A stretch of DNA of 64,000 nt, from contig NC_057788.1 in assembly GCF_014905175.1 (NCBI RefSeq), positions 20,120,154 to 20,184,153 on the forward strand. The letters run 5' to 3'. The stretch's first letter is position 1, and every line of letters begins with the position of its first letter. A program made the position numbers and the translations under genes. The DNA comes from Aphidius gifuensis (Eukaryota; Arthropoda; Insecta; Hymenoptera; Braconidae). Positions 1 to 13,700 of this stretch are shown piece by piece. A model generated the notes under the pieces. That model made no database searches. It was not told the DNA's origin and was given only the letters and a program-made list of their open reading frames with translations.

Positions 1-1146
1 TTAAAACATTATTAAATAATTGAAGATTAAAAAAATTTAATTATAATTTTTTGATAATTGTCAAAAATAAAGAAGCTGATTGCTTCACAATAAATTCAAC
101 AGTCCTCTTTCATTTTATTATACTAAACGAGTCTACACCTACTTAACTTTTATTTTAAATAACTTTGAAATTTATTTATTTTTCTCTTCATCTATAACTT
201 TGCGTTATTAATTATTTTATCACTAATAATATTAATAATAATAATAATAATAAAATGCAATTAGTTATTTGTATTGTTCTTATTATTTCTTTTTTTTTTT
301 TCGTATTAACCGAATTAAACATAGAATTATCAATTTACATATATATTTGTTTTAATTTATAATTATTGTAATTAATTCAATATTCGTTATCGAAAAATAA
401 TAATAATCAAGTCGTCCCGAAGAGTTATTAATTATTTATTTAATTATGATAATTGAACTGGGTAAAAAGTGTGTTTATTTATATTTATAATATTAATATT
501 TTTTCATTTACAATTCATCCAGACGACTTATTTTCAAGTAATTATGTTTATAATTGAATTTTTTATAAATAATTATGTTATTTTTTCCGGGATGAAACTC
601 GCGTGCTTCATTATGCTAGGCAGTTATGTTCTTCAGGCTGTCCTACGAACGATGAAATTTCGCCGTTAATCGAATAAAGACCACAGTGTGTATTTATAAA
701 ATAAAAATTTAACAATAAAAAATAATGCATATATTTTCCTTTTCTAAATAACAAAAAAATTTTATATTATTGGCGGAAGACTGGTACGCTTTAATCCTCT
801 CACAAATAAGTCGTTTGTGAGAGAATTAAAGTGAACGAAAAAAAAAAAAAAAACGAATAAAAATATTAAATGAATAGTTTAAAAAGAGAAAAAAAAAAAA
901 AAGAACGTACATAATTTATTTTTAAATTAGTTATTTTTTTTTTTAATTTGTTATTATTATTCATTGAAATTGCTCAATACTTGACAATCCAATTAAACGT
1001 TTTTTTTTTTTTTTTTATTTTTTTATTTTTTAATAGTTATAAAGACAAAAAACCAAAAGAAAAAAAAATTAATTAATCATATTTTTGGATGAAATTATGT
1101 ACGTTTTTTTGTTTTTTTTTTTTTTGTTTTATACAAGATAGATAAT
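1..1146. other. AT-rich region downstream of the channel gene
   Basis: No coding sequence is supported here; short open frames are AT-rich chance frames. It contains an (AAT)n run near 226-252, many A and T homopolymers, and a well-formed hairpin at 789-831 listed separately. The part next to the channel stop codon is presumably 3' UTR, but its end cannot be fixed from sequence alone. Confidence 0.6.
789..831 (-). other. 18-bp stem hairpin downstream of channel stop
   Basis: Arms 789-806 and 814-831 are complementary at 17 of 18 positions (CTTTAATCCTCTCACAAA against TTTGTGAGAGAATTAAAG) around a 7-base loop. It lies about 370 bases past the channel stop codon, so it would be in the 3' UTR if the transcript extends that far. 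It could be an RNA structure, a tiny foldback element, or chance; no function is assigned. Confidence 0.5.
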
Positions 1147-1152
1147 TTTATT
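1147..1152 (-). terminator. candidate polyadenylation signal of the channel gene
   Basis: AATAAA on the minus strand, about 50 bases after the stop codon at 1201-1203. In DNA this AT-rich the hexamer is common and others follow further downstream, so it is only the nearest candidate. Confidence 0.3.
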
Positions 1153-1200
1153 GAGTAAAGTTAATGCCATTATTGGTTTAACTGTCTCAAAAAACTATGA

Positions 1201-1588
1201 TCAGCTGTCATCTGTTGTATCTTTATATTCTTCGCTTTCACGATGAACAAGAACATGTACAACAGTTGCTTCTGATTGTTGTCTTATAAGTGGTGGTCTA
1301 CCAGGTGGTATAGCAGTCTCTGGACTTGGCTCAGTCACCAGGATACTGACGTCATTACGTTCTGGTATTTTAAGTGGTGCTGGTTCTAATAATGAGGATG
1401 GTGGCCGCCTTCTCAAGCTGCTGCAACGGCGCGTAAATGCATCTTTGATATCGCGCTGCAACATGTTCAACGAAAGGGCGGTACCACTTGGCCTCAATGA
1501 ACCACGTTTTGACGTCGGTGGACTCAACATCTCATCGTCAGGATGTGATTCCACTGCATCCTGGCGTCCTAGCATTGCTCCAGAAGAT
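1201..1588 (-). CDS. NaCP60E exon 21: C-terminus and stop
   Basis: 129 codons ending EYKDTTDDS and TGA at 1201-1203. Acceptor TTTTAG. Contains QRDIKDAFTRRCSSLRRRPP and proline-rich stretches, and the terminal residues are acidic. The tail after the IQ region is poorly conserved in this family, so these last two exons rest on phase, base composition and open frame more than on motif matches. Confidence 0.85.
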
Positions 1589-4500
1589 CTAAAAAGTTTT
1601 TAAAATTTTTTTTATTCCACAAAATAATTATTATTACGTTAATTTTATTAAATCATACAAATAATTTTTTTTTTCTTTACACATACTAAAGTTATTTTTC
1701 AGGGAAAAAATATACGTAATTTAATTTTTTTTTTCTTCCCTAAAAAAAAAAAACTATCAGATACTTTTTATATATTATGTTAGTTTATTATTAATATTTT
1801 TATTTTTGTATACTTTTTAATGCAAAATTACTACTGTATTATAATTATATTTATTTAATTCAATTTTTTGCAAAGCCGCTAATCTACAAATCCAGCACGA
1901 CTCTACTAAACTGTATTAAAAAAAAAAAACTTAGTTAAAAACAAAAAAGAGATATATTGTTCATAAAATTGAGTAAACTTTTTGTAAAGTCGTGTTGGAT
2001 CAAACTAAGCTAGGCATCTGCTAATTTAAAAAAAAGCTATATATATATCATCTACTTATCAACATAAAGACTGTCTCTCTTGTTGTTTTTTTTTTTTTTT
2101 TTTACTCTCTATAACTATATTGTCCAGCCAAACCAAAATTTTTTTTCCTTTTTTATTTACGTTATTTAATCCGTATAGCTTAAAACTTCTTTACCTAGTC
2201 AGTTAACTGCCTTCGGGGTGTGTGTATTTGTGTTCATTTTCAAAATGAAAAGAAAAAAGGAATAAAATTTTTATGTATATAAAAATAATTTAAAGTATGC
2301 AATCTCGTCAAAAACATGAGAGCCAAGAATAATTAATGTTATTCTCATTAAATGACAATGTTGCAATGTTAAATAAAATAATAATAATGATTTAATAATA
2401 AATAATAAATATAATAAAATGATAATTATTAGTGTTGTTATTTTATTTTATATTTTTTCAATAACATACCTGCCAGTAATATGGGAATCAGATCCAGAGC
2501 TCGAGGTGACCGAGGGTTGTTCCATGGTTGGCGAAGGACGGGATACAGTTAACGCAGGGGGTTGCAGGTCCTCGTGGGTTCCCGTGGCGCCGGAGAGCAG
2601 CAAGAGCGGAAGATTTGGAAATAGCCATGCTGATGCTGTACCAAACTCACTGAAATCGCTGGCGTCGCTGGCCCTGGAGGACTTGCGACTACTGGCCCTA
2701 CTACCACGATGTACGTGTAGAAGGGCCGACAGTTTTCCACCCCACCCACCGCCTCTGCCTTCGCTTCCAATACCACCCGGACTTGACGTTTGTGTCTGTG
2801 AATCCACCTCTTGAGCAATTCTTTCACGTTCTTTTTTCATTCTGCAAAAAAAAATGGATTTAAAATTTAATCAATATTGCACATCTTGATTGTTTCTTTT
2901 TTTTTCTTTTCGATACTAACGCTATATAATCACGGAATGTACGTTGGATAAGCCTTGCAGCTTTATCTTGTCTTTTCCATATTCTTGTTGATGAAACAAT
3001 TTCTAATTCTTTTCTTGTTGGAAATTGTTTTTTAAATTTACCATCCATTTGTTCTTGTAATTTTCTAAAATCTTCTGATTCTTCAACGTGTCCAAGTACG
3101 TGCTTGACAAGTGCGTGAAGGATGTCCAAACAATGTATTCGATTACCCTTTGCGATGGGAAGATTAAAGCTAACCAATGCAACAACATTAGGCTTTGATA
3201 TTCCCAACGGTGGATCTAAACTAGCAATAAAATCACTTAATTGTGAAAATCTTATAAATTGCGTAGCATGCGGATCATATCTGAAAATAAAAATTCAATA
3301 GATTAAATTATTTTGTTTTTATTTGACAACAAAAGAGTTAAACTGTTTTTTATTTTTACAGTCAATGGTTTTATATTAAAAAAGTCCAATTTTTTCTTTT
3401 TTATTCATTAGCGTTTCGTGAAATTAATTTTTCATCATAAAAATAAAATTAAAAAAAATTAAAAATTCTTAAAATCAAAAAACTAAAAAAGCATAAATTT
3501 TTTTAGACTTAGCTTTTTTTTATCATTAAAAAATAAAAAACCATCAACATAAAAAGTTCTTTATCCGTGAAATTAAATCCTTTTTACATAAAATTTTTTT
3601 AATGCTCAAAACGATTAAAATTTTGCTGTTAATGATAAGCTTTTTTTCATTTTTATTTCACGATTTTTAATATATAGTAAAGCTTTTTTTTTTAAAAAAA
3701 AGAAAACAAATTATATTGATAAAAATAAAAAAAATCATCTTACTTTGACCATCTTATGTAAAACATTTCAAGATCATCTTCAACAATACCAATTTCTTCT
3801 TCTTGATGTGCTTGATTAAAGTTTTCTAATATAATTGCAATATACATATTGATGACAATCATGTAGCTGATAATAATAAAAGATGTAAAATATGTTATGG
3901 CTAGGAGTGGTGACCCACAGTCTCCGTTCAACTGCCGGCTGTTTGGGGTTGGATCACAGTCCGGCGGTTGAACCATCAGAGACTCCAGGACGTCGTTCCA
4001 TCCTGCCGATGTCATTAAACGAAATAACAGCTGCATACTCCGACCAAATGTTTCAAAATTAACCTATATTAAATAATCATTATTTTATTGTTATTATTAT
4101 TATTCCAAGGAAAAATAAATTTTAATAAAATTTAAAGTTTATAAATATTTACCATGTCATCTAGAGCACCTTGTTTTCTAACATGGCCAAATACAGACAT
4201 ACCAATAATAGCATATATAAATGTTATAAGTGCAAGTAATGCACCAATATTAAATAATGCTGGTAAACTAACAACAAGAGCAAACAAAAGTTTTCTTATT
4301 CCTTTAGCTGCTTTAATTAACCTTAATATTCTACCAATTCTGAACACCCTCACGACTCGCAAAAGCGTCGGGGACACGGGAAAATCAATCATAATATCTT
4401 CCATAAGTATACCAAGTATTGATGCAAGTACAAGTAAAAAATCAAATAAATTCCATGGTACTGTAAAATAATGATAACGTAAACCAACCATTTTAACAAT

Positions 4501-4665
4501 TGCCTCAAGACCAAAGACAGTTGTAAAAAATGCATTTGATACTTCCAATAAAAAAAATATTGGATGTGGTTGATTGTAATGTTCAATACCCATTGTTAAC
4601 ATATTTAAAAATATCAATACAAATATTGCAATCTCGAATCTATTTTAAAAAATTAAAAAATATAA

Positions 4666-4700
<35 letters not shown>

Positions 4701-7700
4701 GTTTTTTTCAATTTTACAATAGTTTTTTATTATTTTTTATTTACCTTCTTGAATTTGAAAGATCATAAAACATTGCAAGAAATTGATTTATCGGACGTTT
4801 TATAACTTTTTGAGGCTTTTTACGACCAAGTTTTTTCATGGCAGTGTAGTAGTGCTTCTGGCTTTCAGTCAGAAACATTTCTAGCACTCCACCTTCATAC
4901 TGCAACCATAAAAATATCATATTGTATAATAGTTTTTTTAATTTTAAAAACTAAAAATTATTATTTATTTTTATTTCAAAGTTTATATATATTTACTTTA
5001 TTAATTAACTTTATTGTAGGAAAAAAAAAAACTTGTTTTACCTTTTTTTTAAGCATATTAAAGTTGTCAATGATAACTCCGATGAAAAGATTTAAAGTAA
5101 AGAACGAACCACAAACAATAAATATAACAAAATAAATATAGGCATAAATATTTGCCTCTCTTTGAGGCTGTAAATCAACACCTCTTGCATCAACAGCATC
5201 TTGCATAACTTCCATCCAACCCTCAAATGTTGCAACTTGGAATAATGCCAGATAAGCAATGCCAACATGATCAAATGTTATCTTGCTATTTTCCCAAGTA
5301 TAATTTTTACTCAAACATTCGTCCATTGTATTAACAACCTGATAATATTTTTTTTTTTTTAATTTTAAAATTTCAAATTAAAAAATTAAAAAATTAAAAA
5401 AATTAATTTTTATACTTGTATTTAATAAATATTTTTTTAAGATTATTTTTAACTTACTGAAATATCTAAAAGTTCACCGTAATCATCGATGCACTTGAAA
5501 AATTTACCACCAAAAAATTGTACACCCATTATGGAAAAAATTAGCCAAAATACGAGACAAACAAGTAATACATTGAAAATACTGGGAATAGCATACATCA
5601 ATGCATTAACAACAATCTGTAAATTTTAAATAATCATTATTGTTTGTTTTTTTTTTTGATATGATAAAAATAATAATGTAGATTGTTAGATAGTTGAATG
5701 ATTGAATGAATAAACTTGTTGATTGAAATTACCCTCATGCCTTGCCATCTTGAAATTGCCCTGAGTGGCCTCAATGCCCGAAGTGTTCTTAACGATCTCA
5801 GCACTTTGAGATTTTCATTTTCCTCTATCAAAAGACTAAACGTTGATACCTGTTGAAATAAATTTTTATTTCATTAACCAATATATATTATCATACTTAA
5901 CGTATCATACTTAACGTATCATAACTTAATATTATCATATTATCATACTTAACACTATTTAAATTTATTTTTTAAATATAAATATAAATATTTTTTTTTT
6001 TTGTATTATTGTAATTAACATGCAATTTTATTTTAATAATATATTGACACAGTAAGCTTGGCACTGTGGTTGAGTGTAATGGCAACGCAGTAATAAAGTG
6101 CTTTTTAAAATTTTACTAAAAATAGTTGTAGAATAGAAAAAAAAATCAATTTTTAATATATAATTGTTACCTGGTGGACAGTAACGTTTTATCTAGAGTA
6201 ATTAATAACTATTATTATCAAAAATGTAGATTAAACGAAATATTATTATTTTATTTTTTTTTAATTTGAATTAATTCATTACATAAGAAAATATTTTAGT
6301 AACAATTTCTCAGTCAAAATATCACGAATAAACACACCTGCGTAAAAAATATCCACTAGCGAAAAACGAATAAATATATTTTTCTTTCAATCAACAGTAT
6401 TTCTAATATTGTAAAGGGAGACTGATGTTATAATATCGACATTTCAAGTGTCATATGTACATATGTATATTTTTAATTTAAATATTGAGTTATTATATTA
6501 AATATTTGAATATTAATAATCATAAGCCAATGTAATTCATGTAATAACCAATAATAATATTTATATTAGTTAACCAACTTTATGGAGTAACTTTTCTCAG
6601 CATTAAATGCTGTCACAACAAAAATATCCCCTAACAAGTAAAAAATAAATAAATTACAGATTTATTTCAATAATTATCTTGGCAATAGTATATAATAATA
6701 AATTCCTAAAAATAAACATTTCATAAAATATTTTAAACGTAAGCATCCAAAAAATTAGATTTGAAATAATAATAACATTGAGTCAGTACATGATGGTTAA
6801 TTAATTTGTTTTTAAATTAATTAGATTCCAATTCATGCAACATGTATGATAATAGTAAATTTTAAAAAATAAAGAAATTATCAAATGCAGTATTTATTTT
6901 TTTTTCCATATATATAATATTGTCATGATAATTTTTTGAAACATTTGAAATAGTCATTAAATCATTATACTTATGTTACTATCCTTTTATAATTTTTATA
7001 ATGATAAATTTTAATTTTAAATATCTGATATCTCATACTTATTTAATTAATAATGCAAGCTACAGGATAGTTATTTCTCTTTAGGAAAATTATTTTATTT
7101 CGTGATGATTTGACCGAAAAATTTTTGTTTATGATATTTATTCGTAATAATGAATTATTCAAATTTGATTAAAAATTTTTTTTTTAAAATTATATCATAA
7201 TAAAAAAAATGAACAAACAGTGACACACACTAAATCTATATAATATATAGACGTACCTTAGTCCAAAAAGTGACACATAAAATACACATGGGAACAAACA
7301 TTCAACAATAAACAAATAATAAAAAAAAAAACAATTATATTTATATATAAATAAACTAAAAGTTAAGTATTTTCTAATTATAATTTTTTTTATATTTTCA
7401 TTACCACACTTACGATGATATCTGTTAAAAGATTTCAGCAAAATACCTTTTTTCGTGTCAAATCATAAATTATATGTACATAACAATAATGACACAAATA
7501 TTCTTTTAAAATATTACCATGCAACAGTTAATGGTACATTTATGATATTGAAAAGCAACGTGTGTCTGTGTACAATGTGTAGATAAATAAATAATTATTA
7601 TTGCTGTTATTATTATTGATAAAAAAAAAAAATAATTTAAAATAGAAAAAAATGGAAAAAAAAAAAAATAATAATACTCACGAAAACAATAACAAAATCC

Positions 7701-10700
7701 AATACTGTCCAGAAGCTTGTAAAATATTTACAAAACCCAAGTGCCAGCCATTTGAGTATCATTTCAATTGCAAATAATAAACAAAATACAAGATTTGTCC
7801 AGTAGAGTATTTTTTTTAAACTTGGATTATCATCAAGATATATATCTTCAAAACACAGTGTTATTGATGATGCAAATATTAATACAAGTATCATCCATTC
7901 AAATACTGGTGTATCAACAACTCCCAATACTGTTGTACGTAAATTGATCCATTTACGTCCAAGATCTGTGGCAATGCATAAATTTATACAATCACATCTG
8001 GAATAGTCAATAATTAATTATTGATTAAGTAAATAAATTATTATAGTCATTGTTTTTGTTTTTTTGTCGTTTCGAAATATAAAAAAAATGTATACCTTTG
8101 ATAACAATGCTGAGGAAAACAATCTTGTGGTTCTTTGAGTGGTTTATTTCTTCCAAAACCTGGAAATGTTCCCATTCCATCAACATAATGACCCTTACTG
8201 TCTCTTCTACCACCAACAGTCAATTCATCGACATAACTAACAAGTGCATGCCAAGGACGTTTTTCACCTGGCTTTATATTATTATCTTTTTTTTCAATAT
8301 CTTTATTATTATTATCTTTGGGAGGATCATTATTATCATTTATTGTAATTTTTTTTTTATCATATTTATCATTTGTATCATTAAATATTTCCATTTCAAT
8401 ATTTTCATCATTATTATCAATTTTTTTATCATCATCATCATCAAATTTATGAATATTATCCAAATTATTTGGACTATATGTTGTAACAGTTGCTTGACGA
8501 TAAATTGGCTCATATGTAAATACTGGTTGATTTAAACTTTCTTGATATGATCTATTATATATATTCTCTTTTGGTAATGTTAAAACTGTTTCTTGTATTG
8601 CATATTTTTCTTTATCTGTTTTATCCATAACTTCTCTAACAATTTTTTCTAATTTAATATTTTTTTTATCATTTGTATTAATTTTTTTAAAACGTTTTTT
8701 TCTAACAATTGAACGTATTCTATCAAATGATTTTGCTAATTTTGAATCTTCACCAACTTCTTGTTTTTTCATTTTTAATTCTTCTGAATTAAAACTATTG
8801 AGCAACAAAGCCAAAAAGAGATTAAGCACCATAAAATTACCCATAACTAATGCTGGTAAAAATATTGCAAAACATGTTTCTGGACCATCATTTTTTTCAG
8901 CTCTCATACAATCCCATAATGGTTCAATCCATTCACCACAAAGTATCCGAAATATCATCATAAATGAATGAAAAAAATCATTAAAATTCCAACGTGGTAC
9001 AGGATCAGGATAAAATTTATCTGGTGTATAATCTTTACTAAATAATTGCATACCAATAACAGCAAATATATAAATTACAATAACAAGTACAAGTGTTAAA
9101 TTACCAAGTGCTTCAATACTTGATATTATTATACTTAATAAAACCTTCATTGTTGTCCATGATTGTGCTAATTTAAGTACACGTAATAATCTTAAACCAC
9201 GTAATACAGATAAACCATCAACTAATTCAAATGTCAAATCAATTAATGATGCTGATACAATTATTAAATCAAAATTATTCCATCCATTACTAAAAAAATC
9301 TTTACTCAGTGCTAATAATTTAAGGAAGCACTCAAATGTAAATATACTTGTAAATACTTTGTTGCCAATATTTAATGCTTGTCTAACTGATTCACTCATT
9401 CCATGATGTTCAAGTGCTAAAAATCCAGTATTCAATACAATACAAAGTGTTATTGTCAATTCAAAAAGAGGATCTCTAACCACCTGTAGACAAAAAAACA
9501 AAATTAATTTTTTTTTTTACAACAATATTATATTAAAAATTAAACACATTATTTTAAAAATTTCCATCAAGTTTCAATTTCATTTGAAGCTTTTGTCAAT
9601 TGTCATTGAGATTATTTGTTCAATATAAATAATCATTATCACATGTATGTGTGTATGGTGTGTATACAGTCAACTGAGCGAATGTTACTTCACGAGAAGT
9701 AGAGAGGATAAAATTATTCCTCAGCTTTTTTTTTCCATAGTTTTATCCTCTCCTCCCAAATTCGCTCAGTTGAATATACGTGTGTGCGTGTGTGTAAACA
9801 TGTTCTACAACGTAAACAAGCTTTACCTTGTACAAACAATTTTGAAAACGTAACCATCCCTCATAGTCTACACAGCATTGTATACACTTGTCACAATTAC
9901 GATCAGGAAGATCATCTATAATAATTAAAAAACATAATAATTATTGATTAATTTTATATATTTAATTTAAATTAAATATCCATACCAAGAACAACAATAT
10001 GTGATAAATATTCTGGTGGTAATGTATACAATTGTTTTTTATTCTTAACACCGTTACATTTTAATACTCTTATTTCACGATTACGACTTCTAACTGATAC
10101 TGTTACTGGTGCTAATGATGGTAATGATTTTTCCATAATTGCTTGATTTGTCAGTTGCATACGTTCTTGTCTTTCAATTCTACTTTCTCTTTTATGTTCT
10201 CTATGTTCACGTCTTTCATGTTCTTCAGCTGATGTAACATCATCACCATCATGATCATCAACAACACCAGAATCATCCATTGATGATTGTTGATTACTAT
10301 TATTACTTGCTTGACGTGAATGAAGCATACTACGATGTGGTGCAAGACGATTTATTGGATCTGGCGGTTTTGGTGGTAATATTTGTAATGGTAAATGTGA
10401 TGGTCGTATACCTGAATGTCGTGGGCTTGGACTTGGACTTGGTGTCACTGATCTATTAATTTTATCGAAATACATGTTAGAATTAAATATTATTTAATTG
10501 TTGAAGATGTAGACAAGACGAGAATGTATAGTTTAAAATTTTTTCAAGACAAATTCATTTATAAGAAAATATTTTAATAATTATTATTGCTCAATTGTTT
10601 CATTGTTTTAATTTTTAGATAATTGAAAAACCGAAAAACAATATCATTGATATAAAGACTATTTTTGTTGGGTATTAAATTTTTCATGAGACTGAATCTC

Positions 10701-13700
10701 GTTAAAATTTTATCTTGTCTCATGTACATCTTATAAATGATTGTTATAATTTATATTTTGTAATGATCCTACTGATCATATTTATACATGAACCTGCTTC
10801 TAGCTCCACCATTTTTTTCATTTCCAGTCATGCTTCTTCCACGTTTTCGTCTTCTTGTACGTTTTCGTGTATAACTACTCAATAATACACCTTTACGCGC
10901 ATCAATTTTTTTTTGTTTTTCTTTTGTTAATGTTTTAATATTTATTTTTGTTGGGTCAAAACTAAATGTTGAATCTTCACGATGATCAGTTAAATCTTTT
11001 TTACGTTCCTATTAATAAAAATTATATTTTTTACATTTAAATTTATCTAAAGTTTATTTTTTTTTTTGAATAATTTACCTCGTTTGTTATTTCAGCTTCT
11101 TCTTCATAGCTCAATGCAACAACAGCAAGCATTAAATTGATTAAATAAAATGATCCAAAGAATACAACCACCGTGAAAAATGTAACACTGATAGGCCCGC
11201 ACGCTGACAATACCTGTTAGTGATTATTAAATTTCAACAAATGGATAAATGATTTTTAAAACCCGCATACATTTTACAGAAATAATTGATATCGTAAATC
11301 AACAATAATACTGACTTCAAAAATATATGTTAATTATCAAAATTGATAAAATATTTTAGGTATAATATTATATGATATACTAACCTTGTTGTAAACATCC
11401 TCCCAATAATCAAGTGTTATCAACTGAAATGTAGTGAGCATTGACCACAAAAAATTGTCAAAATTTGTGTATCCATGATTTGGATTTGGTCCAACACACA
11501 GACATGTATAACTCTCGTTGCAGTGTCTGTAAAAATAATATTTCAAAAAGTATTAAAATTGGTAAAATTTATAGTCAGAATATATCAGTAATTTGTAGAA
11601 AATTTAAAATTTTAATTAATAGTTTTAATATCGAAATAATCCAAAATTACTAATCTCGAGTAATTTTAGAAGATTTGCTTTTTATTATTATTTAATCGAA
11701 TAAATTAATATCTTTATCAAAATTATTCTCATCAATAATTAATCTATTAAAATTATATAACTCTTCACTTAGTTTGAAGAGATTAACAATTTTCGTTTGG
11801 ATAATTTTTAATTAATAAACTTATTAAATAGTTGTAACTTGAAAAAAAAATTGTAATATTTATTATTTTTTTGATGTTTTAATTTACCATGAAATTTGGT
11901 AAATATAATAATTGGTTTAAAATATAATTTGGTATTTGAAATATATAAAAAATTTATATTATTATCTCAAATAAAATTTAAAATTTTGTAATTCAACAAA
12001 CAAATTATATATATCGTTTGTTATTTTAAAAACAATTCAACATGTTAATTTAAATCGAATAAATCTGTCATCATTAGCATTTTTATCATTGATTCAATAA
12101 AATTTGAAAAAAAAAATAATTACAAAATCAATTTTTAAAAATAAAATAATACAAATATTTCAATATTTTTCTTTATTTCGTTGAAAATTTTAAGTACTAG
12201 TTTAAATATAAAGATATTCCAAAAGTATAAGTCTTGAATAATTTAAAAGTTTGCTTTTTTAAAAACTTTGTTTCTGCCGATTTTATAAGAGACTTGGTGA
12301 AAGAGCAGTTGAAATTTTTTTTTTAGGGTAAAAAAAATTAAAGTAAATTAAAATGAACATTTTCAAAAGTAATTGAGGGATTGTATACTTTCTAACAAGT
12401 GCTGAAGATTCTTGAATGAATAGTGATATAAGCAAATGAATAAAAAAGTATTATTAATTTTTAAAGTTTTCTTCACACTATTTTAAAATAAAATAATAAT
12501 AATAAAATATAAGTATTTTTGATATAAATAGGTAGCTACGTCAATGTTTGAATATAAAAGAATGAATTTTTTTTTCATTTTCGTTTTGATGAAAAATGTA
12601 AATTATTTTGTAATTTTTTTTCACCGTAAAATATAAGCAATTTCTACAACAATTGTGATAAATTTTGAAATCAATCACGGCCTAGTTGCAGATTGTAAAA
12701 GTTTTAGAATAAATTTAACTGGAAAAATATGGAAAAAATTATTTGGTAGTTGTGGTCCAATGAACTGAAAAGAAATAATAAAAAAAAACAACTTGATAGA
12801 AAATTTGCTTGAATGCTCCTCATGTCAGCAAAATATTTTTTTTTTTTTATCTTATTTATATCTATTTTTTAAAAAAACTTGTTTGCGTATATATATACAT
12901 CTTTTTGTAATTTGCTTTTTTTTCAAAAAGTTATTTAATAAAAATAGATTTCTTTCCGTCTCAGTAGAAAAACTAGAAAATAAAATTTAGCAAAATATGG
13001 AATTTCATTTTGATTAGAGCTGTATGAACACTATGAGCGATTCCTTTTTTTTTTTTTTCTTTTATATCTGCAGTATTTCGCTCAAGAAAAAAATTATTCT
13101 CGAGTTATAAGAAATGTATGAAAACGAAGAAAATAAAAAAACGAATATAATTGAACAAAAAACACCCCTGTCAGTAATTCAATTATTTAAAAAAAATCTT
13201 TCTAACTTTTTTATTCGTCTTAAAAAGATTAACAATTTTTTTTACAAAACTTGTTAGTTTGTGGAATTCAAAAGATAGTTGCTCTCGGAAGAAAGAATTA
13301 CCATTTTTATAAACTTTTTGATATGTGAATTTACCAAGAAATATCTTTTTTTTTCAAGTCAATGTTTTTTTTTTTTTAACAAATTATATTGTAAAATATA
13401 TTGTAATAAAAATTTACGTTGTTATCTTGGTTCCGAATTTAATGCTTTATGATTATATCACTTAGTCATCGGTCCATTAGTCGCTATACGACATTTTTTA
13501 TATTTTATGATTTGAAAAATTTATTTTTTAAAAATTATTGTAATGCTAAAATTTTTAATTCGTCAGATATATATAGGGCGTGCTGTTTATGATTCATATA
13601 ACTTAATAGAATAATATTATAGCATGAAACGACATAAAATTTTATACTATAACATTTTTTTTTTTTTTATTTTAACAAAGAGCATTTTAGTAATACGCAA

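Noticed and set aside
2419..2814. 131-codon plus-strand frame
   Set aside because: Antisense shadow of channel exon 20, open because that exon is GC-rich.
5850..7681. Possible mutually exclusive S3-S4 exon, as known in related channels
   Set aside because: No second arginine-repeat S4 sequence with splice sites was found in intron 12.
8098..8535. 145-codon plus-strand frame
   Set aside because: Antisense shadow of channel exon 11.
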